Positions 30,070 through 39,068 of a stretch of 64,000 bases of DNA are shown here, piece by piece (position 1 is the first letter of the stretch; every line of letters starts with the position of its first letter). The notes under the pieces are model-generated. The model did not search any database, was not told where the DNA came from, and saw only the letters and a list, made by a program, of their open reading frames with translations. Location: NCBI RefSeq assembly GCF_020531845.1, contig NZ_JAJAVF010000005.1, positions 209,128-273,127 of the forward strand, read 5' to 3'. This stretch comes from Methylobacillus methanolivorans. GTDB lineage: Bacteria; Pseudomonadota; Gammaproteobacteria; Burkholderiales; Methylophilaceae. The position numbers and the translations under genes are program-made.

Positions 30070-31077
30070 ATGTCTGATATCCCCCACACTCCCCAATTGA
30101 TCGACCAGTTTGGTCGTCGTGTGGACTATATTCGTCTGTCAATCACCGACCGCTGCGATTTCCGTTGTGTCTATTGCATGAGCGAGGAAATGAGCTTCCT
30201 CCCTCGCGAAGAGGTACTCTCTCTAGAGGAATGTGGACGACTGGTAAAAACTTTTGTCAGCCTAGGTGTCAGCAAAGTACGCATCACAGGCGGGGAACCC
30301 TTGGTGCGGAAAAACGCATTATCGCTGTTTGAAGAAATCGGCCACCTGCCAGGATTACGCGAGTTGACGATGACGACCAATGGCTCACAGCTGGAGCATT
30401 ATGCCCATGCCCTGAAAAAGGCTGGGCTAAATCGCATCAATATTAGCGTTGATAGCCTTGATGCCGAGCGTTTTCGCAAGATCACCCGTGTTGGCGATCT
30501 CAACAAAGTGTTACGTGGTATCCAGGCCGCCAAGGATGCAGGCTTTACCAACATCAAGCTCAACACAGTACTGATGCGAGGCTTCAACGATGATGAAGCC
30601 ATTCCCTTGCTGCAATTTGCCATTGAACAAGCATTGGATGTTGCTTTCATCGAGGAAATGCCACTAGGTGAGGTCGACCATAGCCGTGGGTCTACCTATG
30701 TCAGCAACCAGGCCACACTCAAATTATTGCAGGAACACTTCCCGTTAGTCAGCAGCACAGAAACAACAGGCGGCCCAGCACGTTATTGGCGCGTAGCCCA
30801 CACGAATACCCGAGTTGGCTTCATCTCACCGCACAGCCATAATTTCTGCGAGGCCTGCAATCGCGTACGCATCACCTGCAAGGGAGAACTCTTCCTCTGC
30901 CTGGGGCAGGAAAGCAAAATTGACCTTATGCCCTTGCTACGTGACTACCCACATGATGACCAGCCTTTACGGGACGCTATCCTGGCCTCTATGCATATCA
31001 AACCCAAGGGCCATGACTTTGACTTGCAGCGCGCCGCTCCTGCGGTCATTCGCTTCATGTCCCAGACTGGCGGCTAA
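30070..31077 (+). CDS. moaA: GTP 3',8-cyclase MoaA
   Basis: Radical-SAM enzyme for the first step of molybdenum cofactor synthesis. The N-terminal cluster motif is C-x3-C-x2-C (CDFRCVYC, about residue 29). The C-terminal second cluster is carried by NFCEACNRVRITCKGELFLC, and the protein ends in the essential Gly-Gly (SQTGG). The length of 335 aa is standard. It starts the moaA-mobA-mobB-moeA string. Confidence 0.98.
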   Translation: MSDIPHTPQLIDQFGRRVDYIRLSITDRCDFRCVYCMSEEMSFLPREEVLSLEECGRLVKTFVSLGVSKVRITGGEPLVRKNALSLFEEIGHLPGLRELTMTTNGSQLEHYAHALKKAGLNRINISVDSLDAERFRKITRVGDLNKVLRGIQAAKDAGFTNIKLNTVLMRGFNDDEAIPLLQFAIEQALDVAFIEEMPLGEVDHSRGSTYVSNQATLKLLQEHFPLVSSTETTGGPARYWRVAHTNTRVGFISPHSHNFCEACNRVRITCKGELFLCLGQESKIDLMPLLRDYPHDDQPLRDAILASMHIKPKGHDFDLQRAAPAVIRFMSQTGG

Positions 31078-31203
31078 TTTGACTCCGGTAGCCTGCGGGC
31101 AATTGGCTGTAGCAAGCATGGAAAATAAAGTAAAATTTCCCCTTCGCAATCAATCACATTTATTGGCACATCTTCATGGTGAGCCAATATTTGACCAAGA
31201 CAT

Positions 31204-31782
31204 ATGAGTATTACAGGAATCGTGCTTGCGGGTGGTCAAGGCAAGCGCATGGGAGGTGCTGACAAAGGCTTGGTGGAATTCAATGACCAGCCCATGATCA
31301 AGCATGTATTACAGCGCCTTGCACCACAAGTGAACGAAATACTGATCAATGCCAATCGCGAGATTGATCGTTACCAGCAATTGGGTTATCGCGTGATAGC
31401 AGATGAAATAGGTGATTTTGCAGGCCCGCTGGCAGGCCTGCATGCTGGCATGCTGCATGCACAACATCCATATATCCTCACCACCCCTTGTGACTCACCG
31501 CTATTACCTTCTAGTTTGGCCAAACGTCTGATGAATGCATTGATAGAGCGGGATGCTGATATTGCCGTTGCTAAAACCGGTAAACAAGCACACCCCGTTT
31601 TCTGTCTATGCCGCCGCTCTTTGCTGCCCAACCTTGAGCAATTTTTACAACGAGGGGAACGCAAAATGGCAGACTGGATCGCCCAGCTCGATAGTACCGA
31701 CGTCTCATTTACCGATCAGGCCCAGGCTTTCGCCAATATCAACACGCCTGAAGAACTACACGGCCTGGAACAGGCCTCGTGA
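31204..31782 (+). CDS. mobA: Molybdenum cofactor guanylyltransferase
   Basis: Transfers GMP to molybdopterin to make the MGD cofactor used by DMSO-reductase-family enzymes such as formate dehydrogenase. The 192-aa protein has the nucleotidyltransferase motif LAGGQGKRMGGADKGLVEF, then ITTPCDSPLL-like residues (ILTTPCDSPLLP), and the C-terminal DIAVAKTGKQAHPVF region. Its stop overlaps the GTG start of mobB (GTGA). Confidence 0.96.
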   Translation: MSITGIVLAGGQGKRMGGADKGLVEFNDQPMIKHVLQRLAPQVNEILINANREIDRYQQLGYRVIADEIGDFAGPLAGLHAGMLHAQHPYILTTPCDSPLLPSSLAKRLMNALIERDADIAVAKTGKQAHPVFCLCRRSLLPNLEQFLQRGERKMADWIAQLDSTDVSFTDQAQAFANINTPEELHGLEQAS

Positions 31783-32330
31783 ATACCTTGACCGCATTTC
31801 CGCGTCCCATTTTGGGCTTTTGTGCCTATGGTAGCGGCTCTGGGAAAACCACACTGCTCACCAAACTGATCCCGATACTCACCGCCCGAGGCCTGCGACT
31901 ATCAGTGATCAAGCATGCACACCACAAATTCGATGTAGACAAACCGGGCAAGGATAGCTATCGCCTGCGTGAAGCCGGTGCCGTGCAAACCTTGGTTGCC
32001 TCTGATATCCGCTGGGCTCTGATGACAGAGCGCCAACGCATTCCCGAGTTGGCAGCGAACCCAGTACACCTTGAAGAGCTATTGCCACAGCTTGATCACG
32101 AAACCATAGACTTAGTGCTGGTGGAAGGCTTCAAACAAGCTGACATCAGCAAGATTGAGATTCACCGACCCAGCCTAGATTATCCCTTACTGGCAGTAGA
32201 TGATCCAAGCATCATTGCCATCGCCACGGATGCACATCTTGGTGCCCTGGCCACGTCCACATTAGATCTGAACAACCCAGAAGCCATTGCCGACTTTATC
32301 GAGCAATGGATGAAAGACCTGACGCCATGA
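31779..32330 (+). CDS. mobB: Molybdopterin-guanine dinucleotide biosynthesis adaptor MobB
   Basis: P-loop GTPase that assists MobA. Starts with GTG. The Walker A motif GSGSGKTTLLTKLIP (about residue 17), the KHAHHKFDVDKPGKDSYRLR segment and ALMTERQR are characteristic. The length is 183 aa. It is coupled to mobA upstream and to moeA downstream by 4-bp overlaps. Confidence 0.96.
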   Translation: MNTLTAFPRPILGFCAYGSGSGKTTLLTKLIPILTARGLRLSVIKHAHHKFDVDKPGKDSYRLREAGAVQTLVASDIRWALMTERQRIPELAANPVHLEELLPQLDHETIDLVLVEGFKQADISKIEIHRPSLDYPLLAVDDPSIIAIATDAHLGALATSTLDLNNPEAIADFIEQWMKDLTP

Positions 32331-33592
32331 CCGCAACCCAATCGCTTAACCAACTCATCAGTTGCCAGGATGACTATGATCCCAACTCGATGCCAGTCCA
32401 GCAGGCAAGAAAATTTATCCAGCGCTTTCTGAACCCCGTCAGCGACACCGAAACCCTGCCACTAACAGCCGCTGTTGGGCGCGTGCTTGCGAAGAGTGTC
32501 ATCTCGCCGTTGAATGTGCCCAGCCATGATAACTCCGCCATGGACGGCTTTGCCCTGCATAGCCAGGACATCAACTCTCCTGCCTTGAACATCATAGGCA
32601 CAGCCTATGCTGGCAAACCATTCATAGGCACTGTCAATGCGGGAGAATGTATACGCATCATGACAGGCGCCTTGATTCCACAAGACACCGACACTGTGAT
32701 TATGCAGGAGCGCACTGAGGTTTCAGGCAATCGCATGACCATGCTAGAACCTCCCAAACCCCAGGCCAATGTCCGCTATGCTGGTGAAGACTTGAAGAAA
32801 GGACAAGTTGTCTTAGAAACGGGTCGCCAATTGCGGCCAGCGGATATTGGCCTAATCGCATCACTGGGTATCGGAGAGGTCTCAGTCTATCGCAAGTTAA
32901 AAGTCGCCTTTTTCTCGACAGGAGATGAGTTGGTCAGCATTGGCCAACCATTAGGCGCAGGGCAAATTTACGACAGTAATCGCTACACCCTGCATGGCAT
33001 GCTGCTAGGCCTGAACGTAGATATCATTGATATGGGTGTTGTGCGTGATGACCCTGCCGCATTGGAGCAGGCGCTCATAGAGGCCGCCACCCAAGCAGAT
33101 GTCATTCTGACGAGTGGAGGTGTTTCCGTGGGGGAAGCCGACTTCATGAAACAACTACTGGAAAAACTAGGCCAAGTCGTCTTCTGGAAAATCGCCATGA
33201 AGCCAGGCCGTCCACTCGCCTATGGCAAAGTAGGCTCGGCTCATTATTTCGGCTTGCCCGGCAACCCAGTCTCCGTCATGGTCACGTTTTACCAATTCGT
33301 CCGAGATGCCTTGCTATATCTCGCAGGGCAAAACCCGGTGCCTGCATTGCCATTACTCAACGCCACCTGCACCGAGCCTATCCGCAAACTAGCAGGCCGC
33401 ACAGAGTTCCAACGCGGCATCTTATTCGCTGATGCAGCTGGCAATTGGCAAGTGCGCCCGACAGGCAACCAAGGCTCCGGCATCCTGCGCTCGATGTCTG
33501 AAGCCAATTGTTTTATTGTCCTGAACGACGCGATAGGTAATTTACCCGCAGGTGTAGAAGTACAAGTTCAGGTCATGGAAGGTTTGTTGTAG
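32327..33592 (+). CDS. moeA: Molybdopterin molybdenumtransferase
   Basis: Inserts molybdenum into adenylylated molybdopterin. The frame opens at 32306, but the ATG at 32327 (MTATQSLNQLISCQDD) overlaps the mobB stop as ATGA and is preferred, giving 421 aa. Motifs include SHDNSAMDGFALHSQD, the gephyrin-fold FFSTGDELVSIGQPLGAGQIYDSN region, TSGGVSVGEADF and GLPGNPVSVMV. Confidence 0.96.
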   Translation: MTATQSLNQLISCQDDYDPNSMPVQQARKFIQRFLNPVSDTETLPLTAAVGRVLAKSVISPLNVPSHDNSAMDGFALHSQDINSPALNIIGTAYAGKPFIGTVNAGECIRIMTGALIPQDTDTVIMQERTEVSGNRMTMLEPPKPQANVRYAGEDLKKGQVVLETGRQLRPADIGLIASLGIGEVSVYRKLKVAFFSTGDELVSIGQPLGAGQIYDSNRYTLHGMLLGLNVDIIDMGVVRDDPAALEQALIEAATQADVILTSGGVSVGEADFMKQLLEKLGQVVFWKIAMKPGRPLAYGKVGSAHYFGLPGNPVSVMVTFYQFVRDALLYLAGQNPVPALPLLNATCTEPIRKLAGRTEFQRGILFADAAGNWQVRPTGNQGSGILRSMSEANCFIVLNDAIGNLPAGVEVQVQVMEGLL

Positions 33593-33747
33593 CCCTGCCC
33601 AATGGTTTTTCTCAATTCCGGTAGCCATGATCTGCACCTGAATGAGCAAGCAATATCACAGATAAGATGTGAGTGTATGTATATTCCTGTTGAACTTTCG
33701 ACACATCGGCGGTTAATATGCAGGTGGATTTTTTGTAGGCCCTATGC

Positions 33748-34524
33748 GTGACCCCATTAAAAACCACCAAAGCTCATGTAGCCTCGATTACTGATCTGAT
33801 TCAACTAGACAAGGATGCAACTGAGCCGTTGTATGCACAGTTGTATCGGCAACTTGAAGCCCTGATATTGCAGCAGGAACTCAAGCCGGGGACACAATTG
33901 CCGACTGAGACTGCATTTTCCGAGGCCTTAGGCGTCAGCAAAATCACGATCAAGCGCAGCTATATGGAGCTGCGTAACCGTAAACTGATCACCAGCAACC
34001 GTAAAGGTGGCACAACAGTGCTGACCCCTGGCCGACTGGATACCCATATGTTCAGGTTACGCGGCTTTACTGATGAAATGCATGAGTTGGGCATGAAGCC
34101 CTCTACGCGTATCCTCGAACAAACCATCACCAATGACCGTGGCATGGCCTCCATGTTCGGCCTCAACTCCAATGCCCCAATCCTGAAATTGGAGCGTATC
34201 CGCTACGGCGATGACAAACCACTTTCTCACGAAATTGCCTGGTATAACCTGCACCATCTACCAGAGCTCGCTTCTGCTGATTTACAAGGTTCTATCTATC
34301 AAGCCATCAACCAGCAGTGCAAGCATCACCTGGAGTGGTGTGAACAAACGGTAGAGGCTGTACTCTCCAATGAAGTCGAGAATCAGGCTTTCGGCTTCAG
34401 CTTCGCGCAACCTTGCCTGCTGATCAAGCGCCGTAGCTATTCTCACGATAGCATTCTACTGGAATATGTCGAGGGTACTTTCCGTGGCGATGCTTATGCC
34501 TACCGGGTCAAGATGAAAGGCTAG
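33748..34524 (+). CDS. GntR-family transcriptional regulator with UTRA effector domain
   Basis: A 258-aa regulator of the HutC/UTRA subfamily. The N-terminal winged helix reads EPLYAQLYRQLEALI, then GTQLPTETAFSEALGVSK and ITIKRSYMELRNRKLI; the UTRA ligand domain (about residues 98-255) has ILKLERIRYGDDKPLSHE and ends LEYVEGTFRGDAYAY. The start codon is GTG at 33748; an overlapping ATG at 33744 is out of frame. It lies 6 bp before a sugar kinase gene, so its effector is probably a sugar phosphate related to that kinase. Confidence 0.9.
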   Translation: MTPLKTTKAHVASITDLIQLDKDATEPLYAQLYRQLEALILQQELKPGTQLPTETAFSEALGVSKITIKRSYMELRNRKLITSNRKGGTTVLTPGRLDTHMFRLRGFTDEMHELGMKPSTRILEQTITNDRGMASMFGLNSNAPILKLERIRYGDDKPLSHEIAWYNLHHLPELASADLQGSIYQAINQQCKHHLEWCEQTVEAVLSNEVENQAFGFSFAQPCLLIKRRSYSHDSILLEYVEGTFRGDAYAYRVKMKG

Positions 34525-34530
34525 ACAACC

Positions 34531-35511
34531 ATGCTGGCAAGCTTCAAACCTAGCAGCTCGAATGCTTATATCCTTGCCAGCCTGATGATCGCGCATGTGT
34601 ACTTCGTGCGCCGCTTCCCCGCCCCTGGTGAGTCCTTTCAAGCTGAAAACTTTTACTGTGAAACTGGCGGCAAGGGACTCAACGTCCTGGTGGGCCTGCA
34701 CAAATTAGCCGTGCCTCTGAACGGTACCTTGCCCTGCGGATACCACCCCACATCACAGCAACAACTACAGGACATATTGGCGGAATGGCAACTCAACCAT
34801 ATCGCTCCAGCCATCATTGCCGAGCATAACGGTCATGGTGTCGCCCTGATTGATGCGCAGGGCCAAAACCAGATCATCATTTATCCAGGTGCCAATGCCA
34901 TGCTTGGCGAGGCCGATATACAAAGGCAAGCCGCGCATATACAACAAGCGGACCTCACTTATGCCCCTTTCGAGCTGCCTGATACCGCCATCATCGCAGC
35001 CTTTAGCATTGCTCGTGCGGCAAACCGCATGACGGTACTCAATCCATCTCCCTACCGTAACATCAACCCTACGCTGCTGGCACTCACCGATGTGTTGATC
35101 ATGAACCAGACAGAAGCTCAAGCCTGGCTAAATGAAACGCCTGAGCATTTTTCAACCCGAAACACCACATTGGCATGGTTAAGACACATCCAGTTCAACC
35201 AACGCTTTCCAGGAAAATCTCTCATTATTACTCTGGGTGACCAAGGTGTTGTCGCCCTACTAGAAGATGGTAGCACCCATCAACAAGAAGCTTTCGAGAC
35301 CCAAGTGGTTGATAGCATAGGTGCTGGCGACGCTTTCGCTAGCGCTTTCCTGGCAAGCCTGCTGCAAGGAAAGCACCTATCTACCGCCTTGCAATATGGT
35401 TGTGCCAGTGCAAGCCTGTGTATCCGTCAATCTGGACTGCTAGCCCACCTTCCCACGCGCGACATATTGCAATCTTTCCTTTCCGGGCAAGGTTCCGGTA
35501 CAAATTCATGA
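34531..35511 (+). CDS. PfkB-family carbohydrate kinase (ribokinase-like)
   Basis: A 326-aa kinase of the ribokinase superfamily with the substrate-side motif ETGGKGLNVLVGLHKL (about residue 45) and the C-terminal ATP/catalytic motif DSIGAGDAFASAFLASLLQG with the catalytic aspartate. The central NQTEAQAWL matches the family NxxE. The substrate cannot be assigned. It is translated from just after the GntR gene, so the two form an operon. Confidence 0.9.
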   Translation: MLASFKPSSSNAYILASLMIAHVYFVRRFPAPGESFQAENFYCETGGKGLNVLVGLHKLAVPLNGTLPCGYHPTSQQQLQDILAEWQLNHIAPAIIAEHNGHGVALIDAQGQNQIIIYPGANAMLGEADIQRQAAHIQQADLTYAPFELPDTAIIAAFSIARAANRMTVLNPSPYRNINPTLLALTDVLIMNQTEAQAWLNETPEHFSTRNTTLAWLRHIQFNQRFPGKSLIITLGDQGVVALLEDGSTHQQEAFETQVVDSIGAGDAFASAFLASLLQGKHLSTALQYGCASASLCIRQSGLLAHLPTRDILQSFLSGQGSGTNS

Positions 35512-35593
35512 TTATCTTGATGGTCAAACTAACCGCTTTCGCCTATGCTCGCCACCTTATAAAACAGTTTAAAAGCATTATTGGGGAGTCAGC

Positions 35594-37714
35594 ATGCATC
35601 GTTCTAGGTTTCATCTCAAACTCATTCCACTTGCTGTATTAGGCATATGGAACAGTGGCCCTGCCATGGCAGAAGATGCCTCCACAGAAACCCGCGAAGG
35701 CTTACAAGTCGTTTCCCCCGTTGTTGTGACAGCGACTCGCGCAGCGCAACGCAGCTTCGATTTGCCAGTCGCCATTGACGTTGTCAGCAAAGAAAACATT
35801 CAAGATGGTCAGGCACAAATGACATTGTCCGAAAGCCTGATCCGCGTTCCCGGTATCACTGCCCAAAACCGGACTCAAATGGCACAAGATCCGCAGATTT
35901 CCACCCGTGGCTTTGGCGCACGCTCTGCATTTGGTGTGCGTGGTGTGCGCGTCTATGTTGATGGCATCCCTTTGACTTACCCTGATGGCAGCGGGCAACC
36001 TGGCAGTGTTGACCTTGGCGCAATGCAGGGCATTGAAGTCATGCGTGGCCCGTTCTCAGCGCTGTACGGCAACTCATCTGGTGGCGTTGTACAACTGCTG
36101 ACAGAAAATGCGCCTTCCGGCCATGAGTTATCGGCTGGCGTATTATTCGGCAGCTACAACACCCGTCGAGAAAACGCCCGTGCGGCCGGCACTGCTGATG
36201 GTCTCGAATACCTTATCAACTACAGCAATTACTCTTCCGACGGCTATCGCGATCATAGCCGCAACAAGAAAGAACAAGGCACAGCCAAATTCCGCTTCAA
36301 TTTAAATGAAGATACTAAGCTCACAACGTTGATCAACTGGTTTGACCAGGAGGCGGATGACCCGCTTGGCTTAACACTCGGTGAGACTCGTGCAGATCGT
36401 AAACAAGCTGCGCCAAGTGCTTTGCGGGCAGACACTCGGGTCTCACGGAGCCAGACTCAAGTAGGCTTCAACCTTGAGCACAACATTAATGCCAATAACT
36501 CTATAAACCTGATTTCTTACGTAGGTAATCGACGTAATGAACAGTACCTCTCTATCAGTCAACTCAACGGGAATGGTCGTGCAAGTTCGATTGAGCGCGA
36601 GTTCTGGGGAACTGACCTGCGCTGGAACAACAAGGGAGAGTTGCTCAATCGCCCATACAACATAAGCTTTGGCATAACCTATGGAAAAATGAACGATGAT
36701 CGTTTGGATATTGTCGCAGTGAATGGTATCAAGACCGGTGCATTGAACCGTGACGAAGAAAACATTGCCACAAACTCCGACAAATACCTTCAGGCACAAT
36801 GGTCCGTCCTGGAAAATGTGGACCTGCATTTCGGTGCCCGTCGTACAAAAGTCCGACTAGAGGTTGATGATCACCTTGGCTCCAATAATGGCAGTGTAAC
36901 CTATGAAAAAACTACTCCAGTTGGTGGGATGGTTTGGAAAGTCACACCAACCTGGAACATTTACACCAACTATGGCAAAGGTTTTGAGACCCCCACTTTC
37001 GCTGAAGCTGCATATGCCACCGTTACTCCAACTGTCACCGGCCCCAATCTAAATCTCAAACCCAGCGAAAGCCGAAACTTTGAGATTGGAACCAAAGCAT
37101 TTGTTGGCAGCAATACCGTTGCCAATCTCACCTTGTTCAATATTCGTACCGATGATGAAATTGTGGTTCAGCAAAACATCAATAACAATGTCACGTACAT
37201 GAACGCCAGCAAAACCAAACGTAATGGTATTGAACTCTCAATTGACTCTAAATTTGCAAATAACATTGCGGTGTTTGGCTCCTACACTTTACTACGTGCA
37301 AAATTCGATGATACCTACTCATATCCTGTAACGCGCTTTGGCTCCACTGTCATCAACACAGTTCAGTCTGGCAATTACATCCCCGGAACTTATCGCTCAC
37401 AAATTTATGGTGAAGTTGCTTGGAAGCACCAAGCCAGCGGCTTCAATACAGCATTTGAAGCTCGCCACAATAGCAAAGTGTATACCGACGATCAAAACAG
37501 TGAGTCGGCACGCTCTTACACCCTCTTCAATATTCGGGCCGGTTTTCAGCAAAAATTGCAAAACTGGAGATTCAGTGAATATGTCCGCGTAGAAAATATT
37601 TTCGACAAGGATTACATTGGCTCCATTCGTGTCAACGACGGCAATAGTCGCTTTTACGAACCTGCTGCTGGTCGCAATTGGCTACTTGGCCTCAATGCAA
37701 CTTATATCTTCTAA
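35594..37714 (+). CDS. TonB-dependent receptor, YncD/PqqU-like (putative PQQ receptor)
   Basis: Outer-membrane beta-barrel transporter of 706 aa with signal peptide (residues 1 to about 26), plug domain and C-terminal aromatic ending (ATYIF). It closely tracks E. coli YncD (PqqU, the pyrroloquinoline quinone receptor, 700 aa): RGFGARSAFGVRGVRVYVDG, VMRGPFSALYGNSSGGV, DGYRDHS, and RFYEPAAGRN near the end all have direct counterparts. A YncE-like beta-propeller lies nearby, as in E. coli. PQQ as cargo is inferred; a lanthanide or iron chelate remains possible. Confidence 0.85.
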   Translation: MHRSRFHLKLIPLAVLGIWNSGPAMAEDASTETREGLQVVSPVVVTATRAAQRSFDLPVAIDVVSKENIQDGQAQMTLSESLIRVPGITAQNRTQMAQDPQISTRGFGARSAFGVRGVRVYVDGIPLTYPDGSGQPGSVDLGAMQGIEVMRGPFSALYGNSSGGVVQLLTENAPSGHELSAGVLFGSYNTRRENARAAGTADGLEYLINYSNYSSDGYRDHSRNKKEQGTAKFRFNLNEDTKLTTLINWFDQEADDPLGLTLGETRADRKQAAPSALRADTRVSRSQTQVGFNLEHNINANNSINLISYVGNRRNEQYLSISQLNGNGRASSIEREFWGTDLRWNNKGELLNRPYNISFGITYGKMNDDRLDIVAVNGIKTGALNRDEENIATNSDKYLQAQWSVLENVDLHFGARRTKVRLEVDDHLGSNNGSVTYEKTTPVGGMVWKVTPTWNIYTNYGKGFETPTFAEAAYATVTPTVTGPNLNLKPSESRNFEIGTKAFVGSNTVANLTLFNIRTDDEIVVQQNINNNVTYMNASKTKRNGIELSIDSKFANNIAVFGSYTLLRAKFDDTYSYPVTRFGSTVINTVQSGNYIPGTYRSQIYGEVAWKHQASGFNTAFEARHNSKVYTDDQNSESARSYTLFNIRAGFQQKLQNWRFSEYVRVENIFDKDYIGSIRVNDGNSRFYEPAAGRNWLLGLNATYIF

Positions 37715-37739
37715 GCTCTATATTTAAGATAGCTTTATC

Positions 37740-37771
37740 AAAAGGGGCACTGCTAACACAGTGCCCCTTTT
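37740..37771 (+). terminator. Rho-independent terminator after the TonB-dependent receptor
   Basis: AAAAGGGGCACTG and CAGTGCCCCTTTT form a 13-bp perfect stem around the loop CTAACA, with a T-rich tail, 26 bp past the stop codon. Confidence 0.9.
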
Positions 37772-37808
37772 ATTTTCTCCTGACACTCAAATCCCTCACA
37801 CACCCACT

Positions 37809-37825
37809 CTTCGATTTTACCGAAG
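37809..37825. promoter_or_regulatory. LysR-type dyad, copy A
   Basis: CTTCG-N7-CGAAG, containing the T-N11-A core of LysR boxes, stands at the extreme left edge of repeat copy A, about 98 bp before the gene start. It is identical to the dyad facing the LysR gene at 59226-59242. Confidence 0.5.
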
Positions 37826-37922
37826 TATTGATCAGTTGATCGTATGTTTTTCCCAAGGGGTCACTCCAGTATGATTTACCTCAATGCAACACATACAATA
37901 AATTCATTACTTGGAGATCATC

Positions 37923-38273
37923 ATGAAAAAGACAGTTTCTATTGCGAGTTTGGTATTGGCCGCTTCTTGGGTATCTTTTGTTCAGGCAGAAGAGCATAAC
38001 GCTGCTTTGTTCGATCATCAGGTAGTCGCTGCAGCGACGATCAATCCTAGCCGTTTAGCAACCGATGCTCGTGTGGCTGAGTCTAGCGCTGTGATTAGTC
38101 ATCAGGATGTGGTGCGAGCACAAAACAACCGTCCTCACCCCAAGCATCATTTCAATGTGAATCGTATTGATACTTCTGCGATCAGTGCAGATCGCCATGC
38201 GGGTAAGAAGTTTGTCTATGTGACTCACCCTAAGCATCACTTCAAGGTGAAGCGTTATGTTGGGGTGAACTAA
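37923..38273 (+). CDS. Small secreted His-rich protein, copy A
   Basis: A 116-aa protein of unknown function with a clear Sec signal peptide (residues 1 to about 22, MKKTVSIASLVLAASWVSFV ending QA). The mature part has about 94 residues and contains two copies of the motif HPKHHFxVxR (HPKHHFNVNR near residue 72 and HPKHHFKVKR near 103), suggesting periplasmic metal or anion binding. A GGAG sequence 7 nt before the second ATG selects MKK over an upstream in-frame ATG. The protein is identical to the one encoded at 58778-59128. Confidence 0.88.
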   Translation: MKKTVSIASLVLAASWVSFVQAEEHNAALFDHQVVAAATINPSRLATDARVAESSAVISHQDVVRAQNNRPHPKHHFNVNRIDTSAISADRHAGKKFVYVTHPKHHFKVKRYVGVN

Positions 38274-38305
38274 GGCTTAAGGCTCTCCCGCACGACAGTG
38301 TTATG

Positions 38306-38361
38306 CAGGCACTTGCAGGTGCCTGGGCAATACACCCTCACAAGCTATGCTTCTGGGGGTG
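38306..38361 (+). terminator. Two tandem hairpins ending the His-rich gene, copy A
   Basis: CAGGCAC/GTGCCTG (38306-38325) is followed by CACCCTCA/TGGGGGTG (38333-38361) and then CTTTTTT, an intrinsic terminator. Both belong to the inverted repeat. Confidence 0.85.
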
Positions 38362-38386
38362 CTTTTTTATGGTGGGTATTAAAAAT

Positions 38387-38986
38387 TTATTGAAATAAAG
38401 ACATGCGCTTAAGGATATTGTCTTTATCGATGAGCTGATGCTTGAATACCGCAGCAATATGTAAACCGATCAATAAAATCAGTATGGTGGCAGAGAATTC
38501 GTGCGCGTCTACGAAAAAGTCTCGCAAACCAGCATTATCCAATCCGGGCAATACAGGTACAGAGAACCAGTGCAGGCCATATTTACTGTATAGAGTAGTC
38601 AATAGACCTGTCGCTGGCATCAATACCATCATGAGATATAGTAAATGATGCGTGCCATGTGCCAGCACTTTTTCCCAGCGCTTCATGGAGTCAGGCAAAG
38701 CTGGCGGCCTATGCATCAAACGCCAATATAGCCTTAGCCCAACCAAGAGAAACACGGTGAAGCCTATAGACTTGTGCAAATTGAAATAAAAAGTACGAGA
38801 GGTCGCTGCTTCTGCCAGATGGATGCTATATAACCCAAGATCGAACAGATCAATGCTCGTTATCTTGTCTCCCCCCTTGGGAAGCTCATTCATATACCAA
38901 CCCAAGGCAAATAGGGCAAGGATGGCAATACCAATCAGCCAGTGCAAGATAATAGCGACCTTGGTATACCTAATAGTGTTATTCAT
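38387..38986 (-). CDS. Cytochrome b561 family protein (YodB/CybB-like)
   Basis: A 199-aa four-helix inner-membrane dihaem cytochrome b. The N-terminal RYTKVAIILHWLIGIAI with its histidine, HKSIGFTVFLLVGLRLYWR, AHGTHHLLYLMMVLMPATG and FVDAHEFSATILILLIGLH supply the expected haem ligands. E. coli CybB oxidises quinols with superoxide; the partner here is unknown. It is encoded downstream of the beta-propeller gene on the same strand, separated by a terminator. Confidence 0.92.
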   Translation of the reverse strand: MNNTIRYTKVAIILHWLIGIAILALFALGWYMNELPKGGDKITSIDLFDLGLYSIHLAEAATSRTFYFNLHKSIGFTVFLLVGLRLYWRLMHRPPALPDSMKRWEKVLAHGTHHLLYLMMVLMPATGLLTTLYSKYGLHWFSVPVLPGLDNAGLRDFFVDAHEFSATILILLIGLHIAAVFKHQLIDKDNILKRMSLFQ

Positions 38987-39005
38987 GATGTTTCTAGCCT
39001 AAAAA

Positions 39006-39046
39006 GCCCTCTGCACTGAACCAATCTCATGGTGAGTACAGAGGGC
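39006..39046 (-). terminator. Terminator between the beta-propeller and cytochrome b561 genes
   Basis: GCCCTCTG and CAGAGGGC pair as an 8-bp stem, extended by ACT/AGT across a mismatch. On the minus strand a run of five T follows, 23 bp after the beta-propeller stop. Confidence 0.75.
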
Positions 39047-39068
39047 CTATATCAACCAACAAGCGGAA

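Larger units (their letters stand above)
37809..38368. repeat. 560-bp inverted repeat, copy A (mate at 58683-59242)
   Basis: By direct comparison this segment equals the reverse complement of 58683-59242 at 553 of 560 positions. Both edges are sharp: outside them the sequences are unrelated. It contains a LysR-type dyad, the leader, a complete 116-codon gene and two 3' hairpins. Of the 7 differences, 2 are upstream of the gene, 4 are silent third-codon changes and 1 is downstream. Confidence 0.97.
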
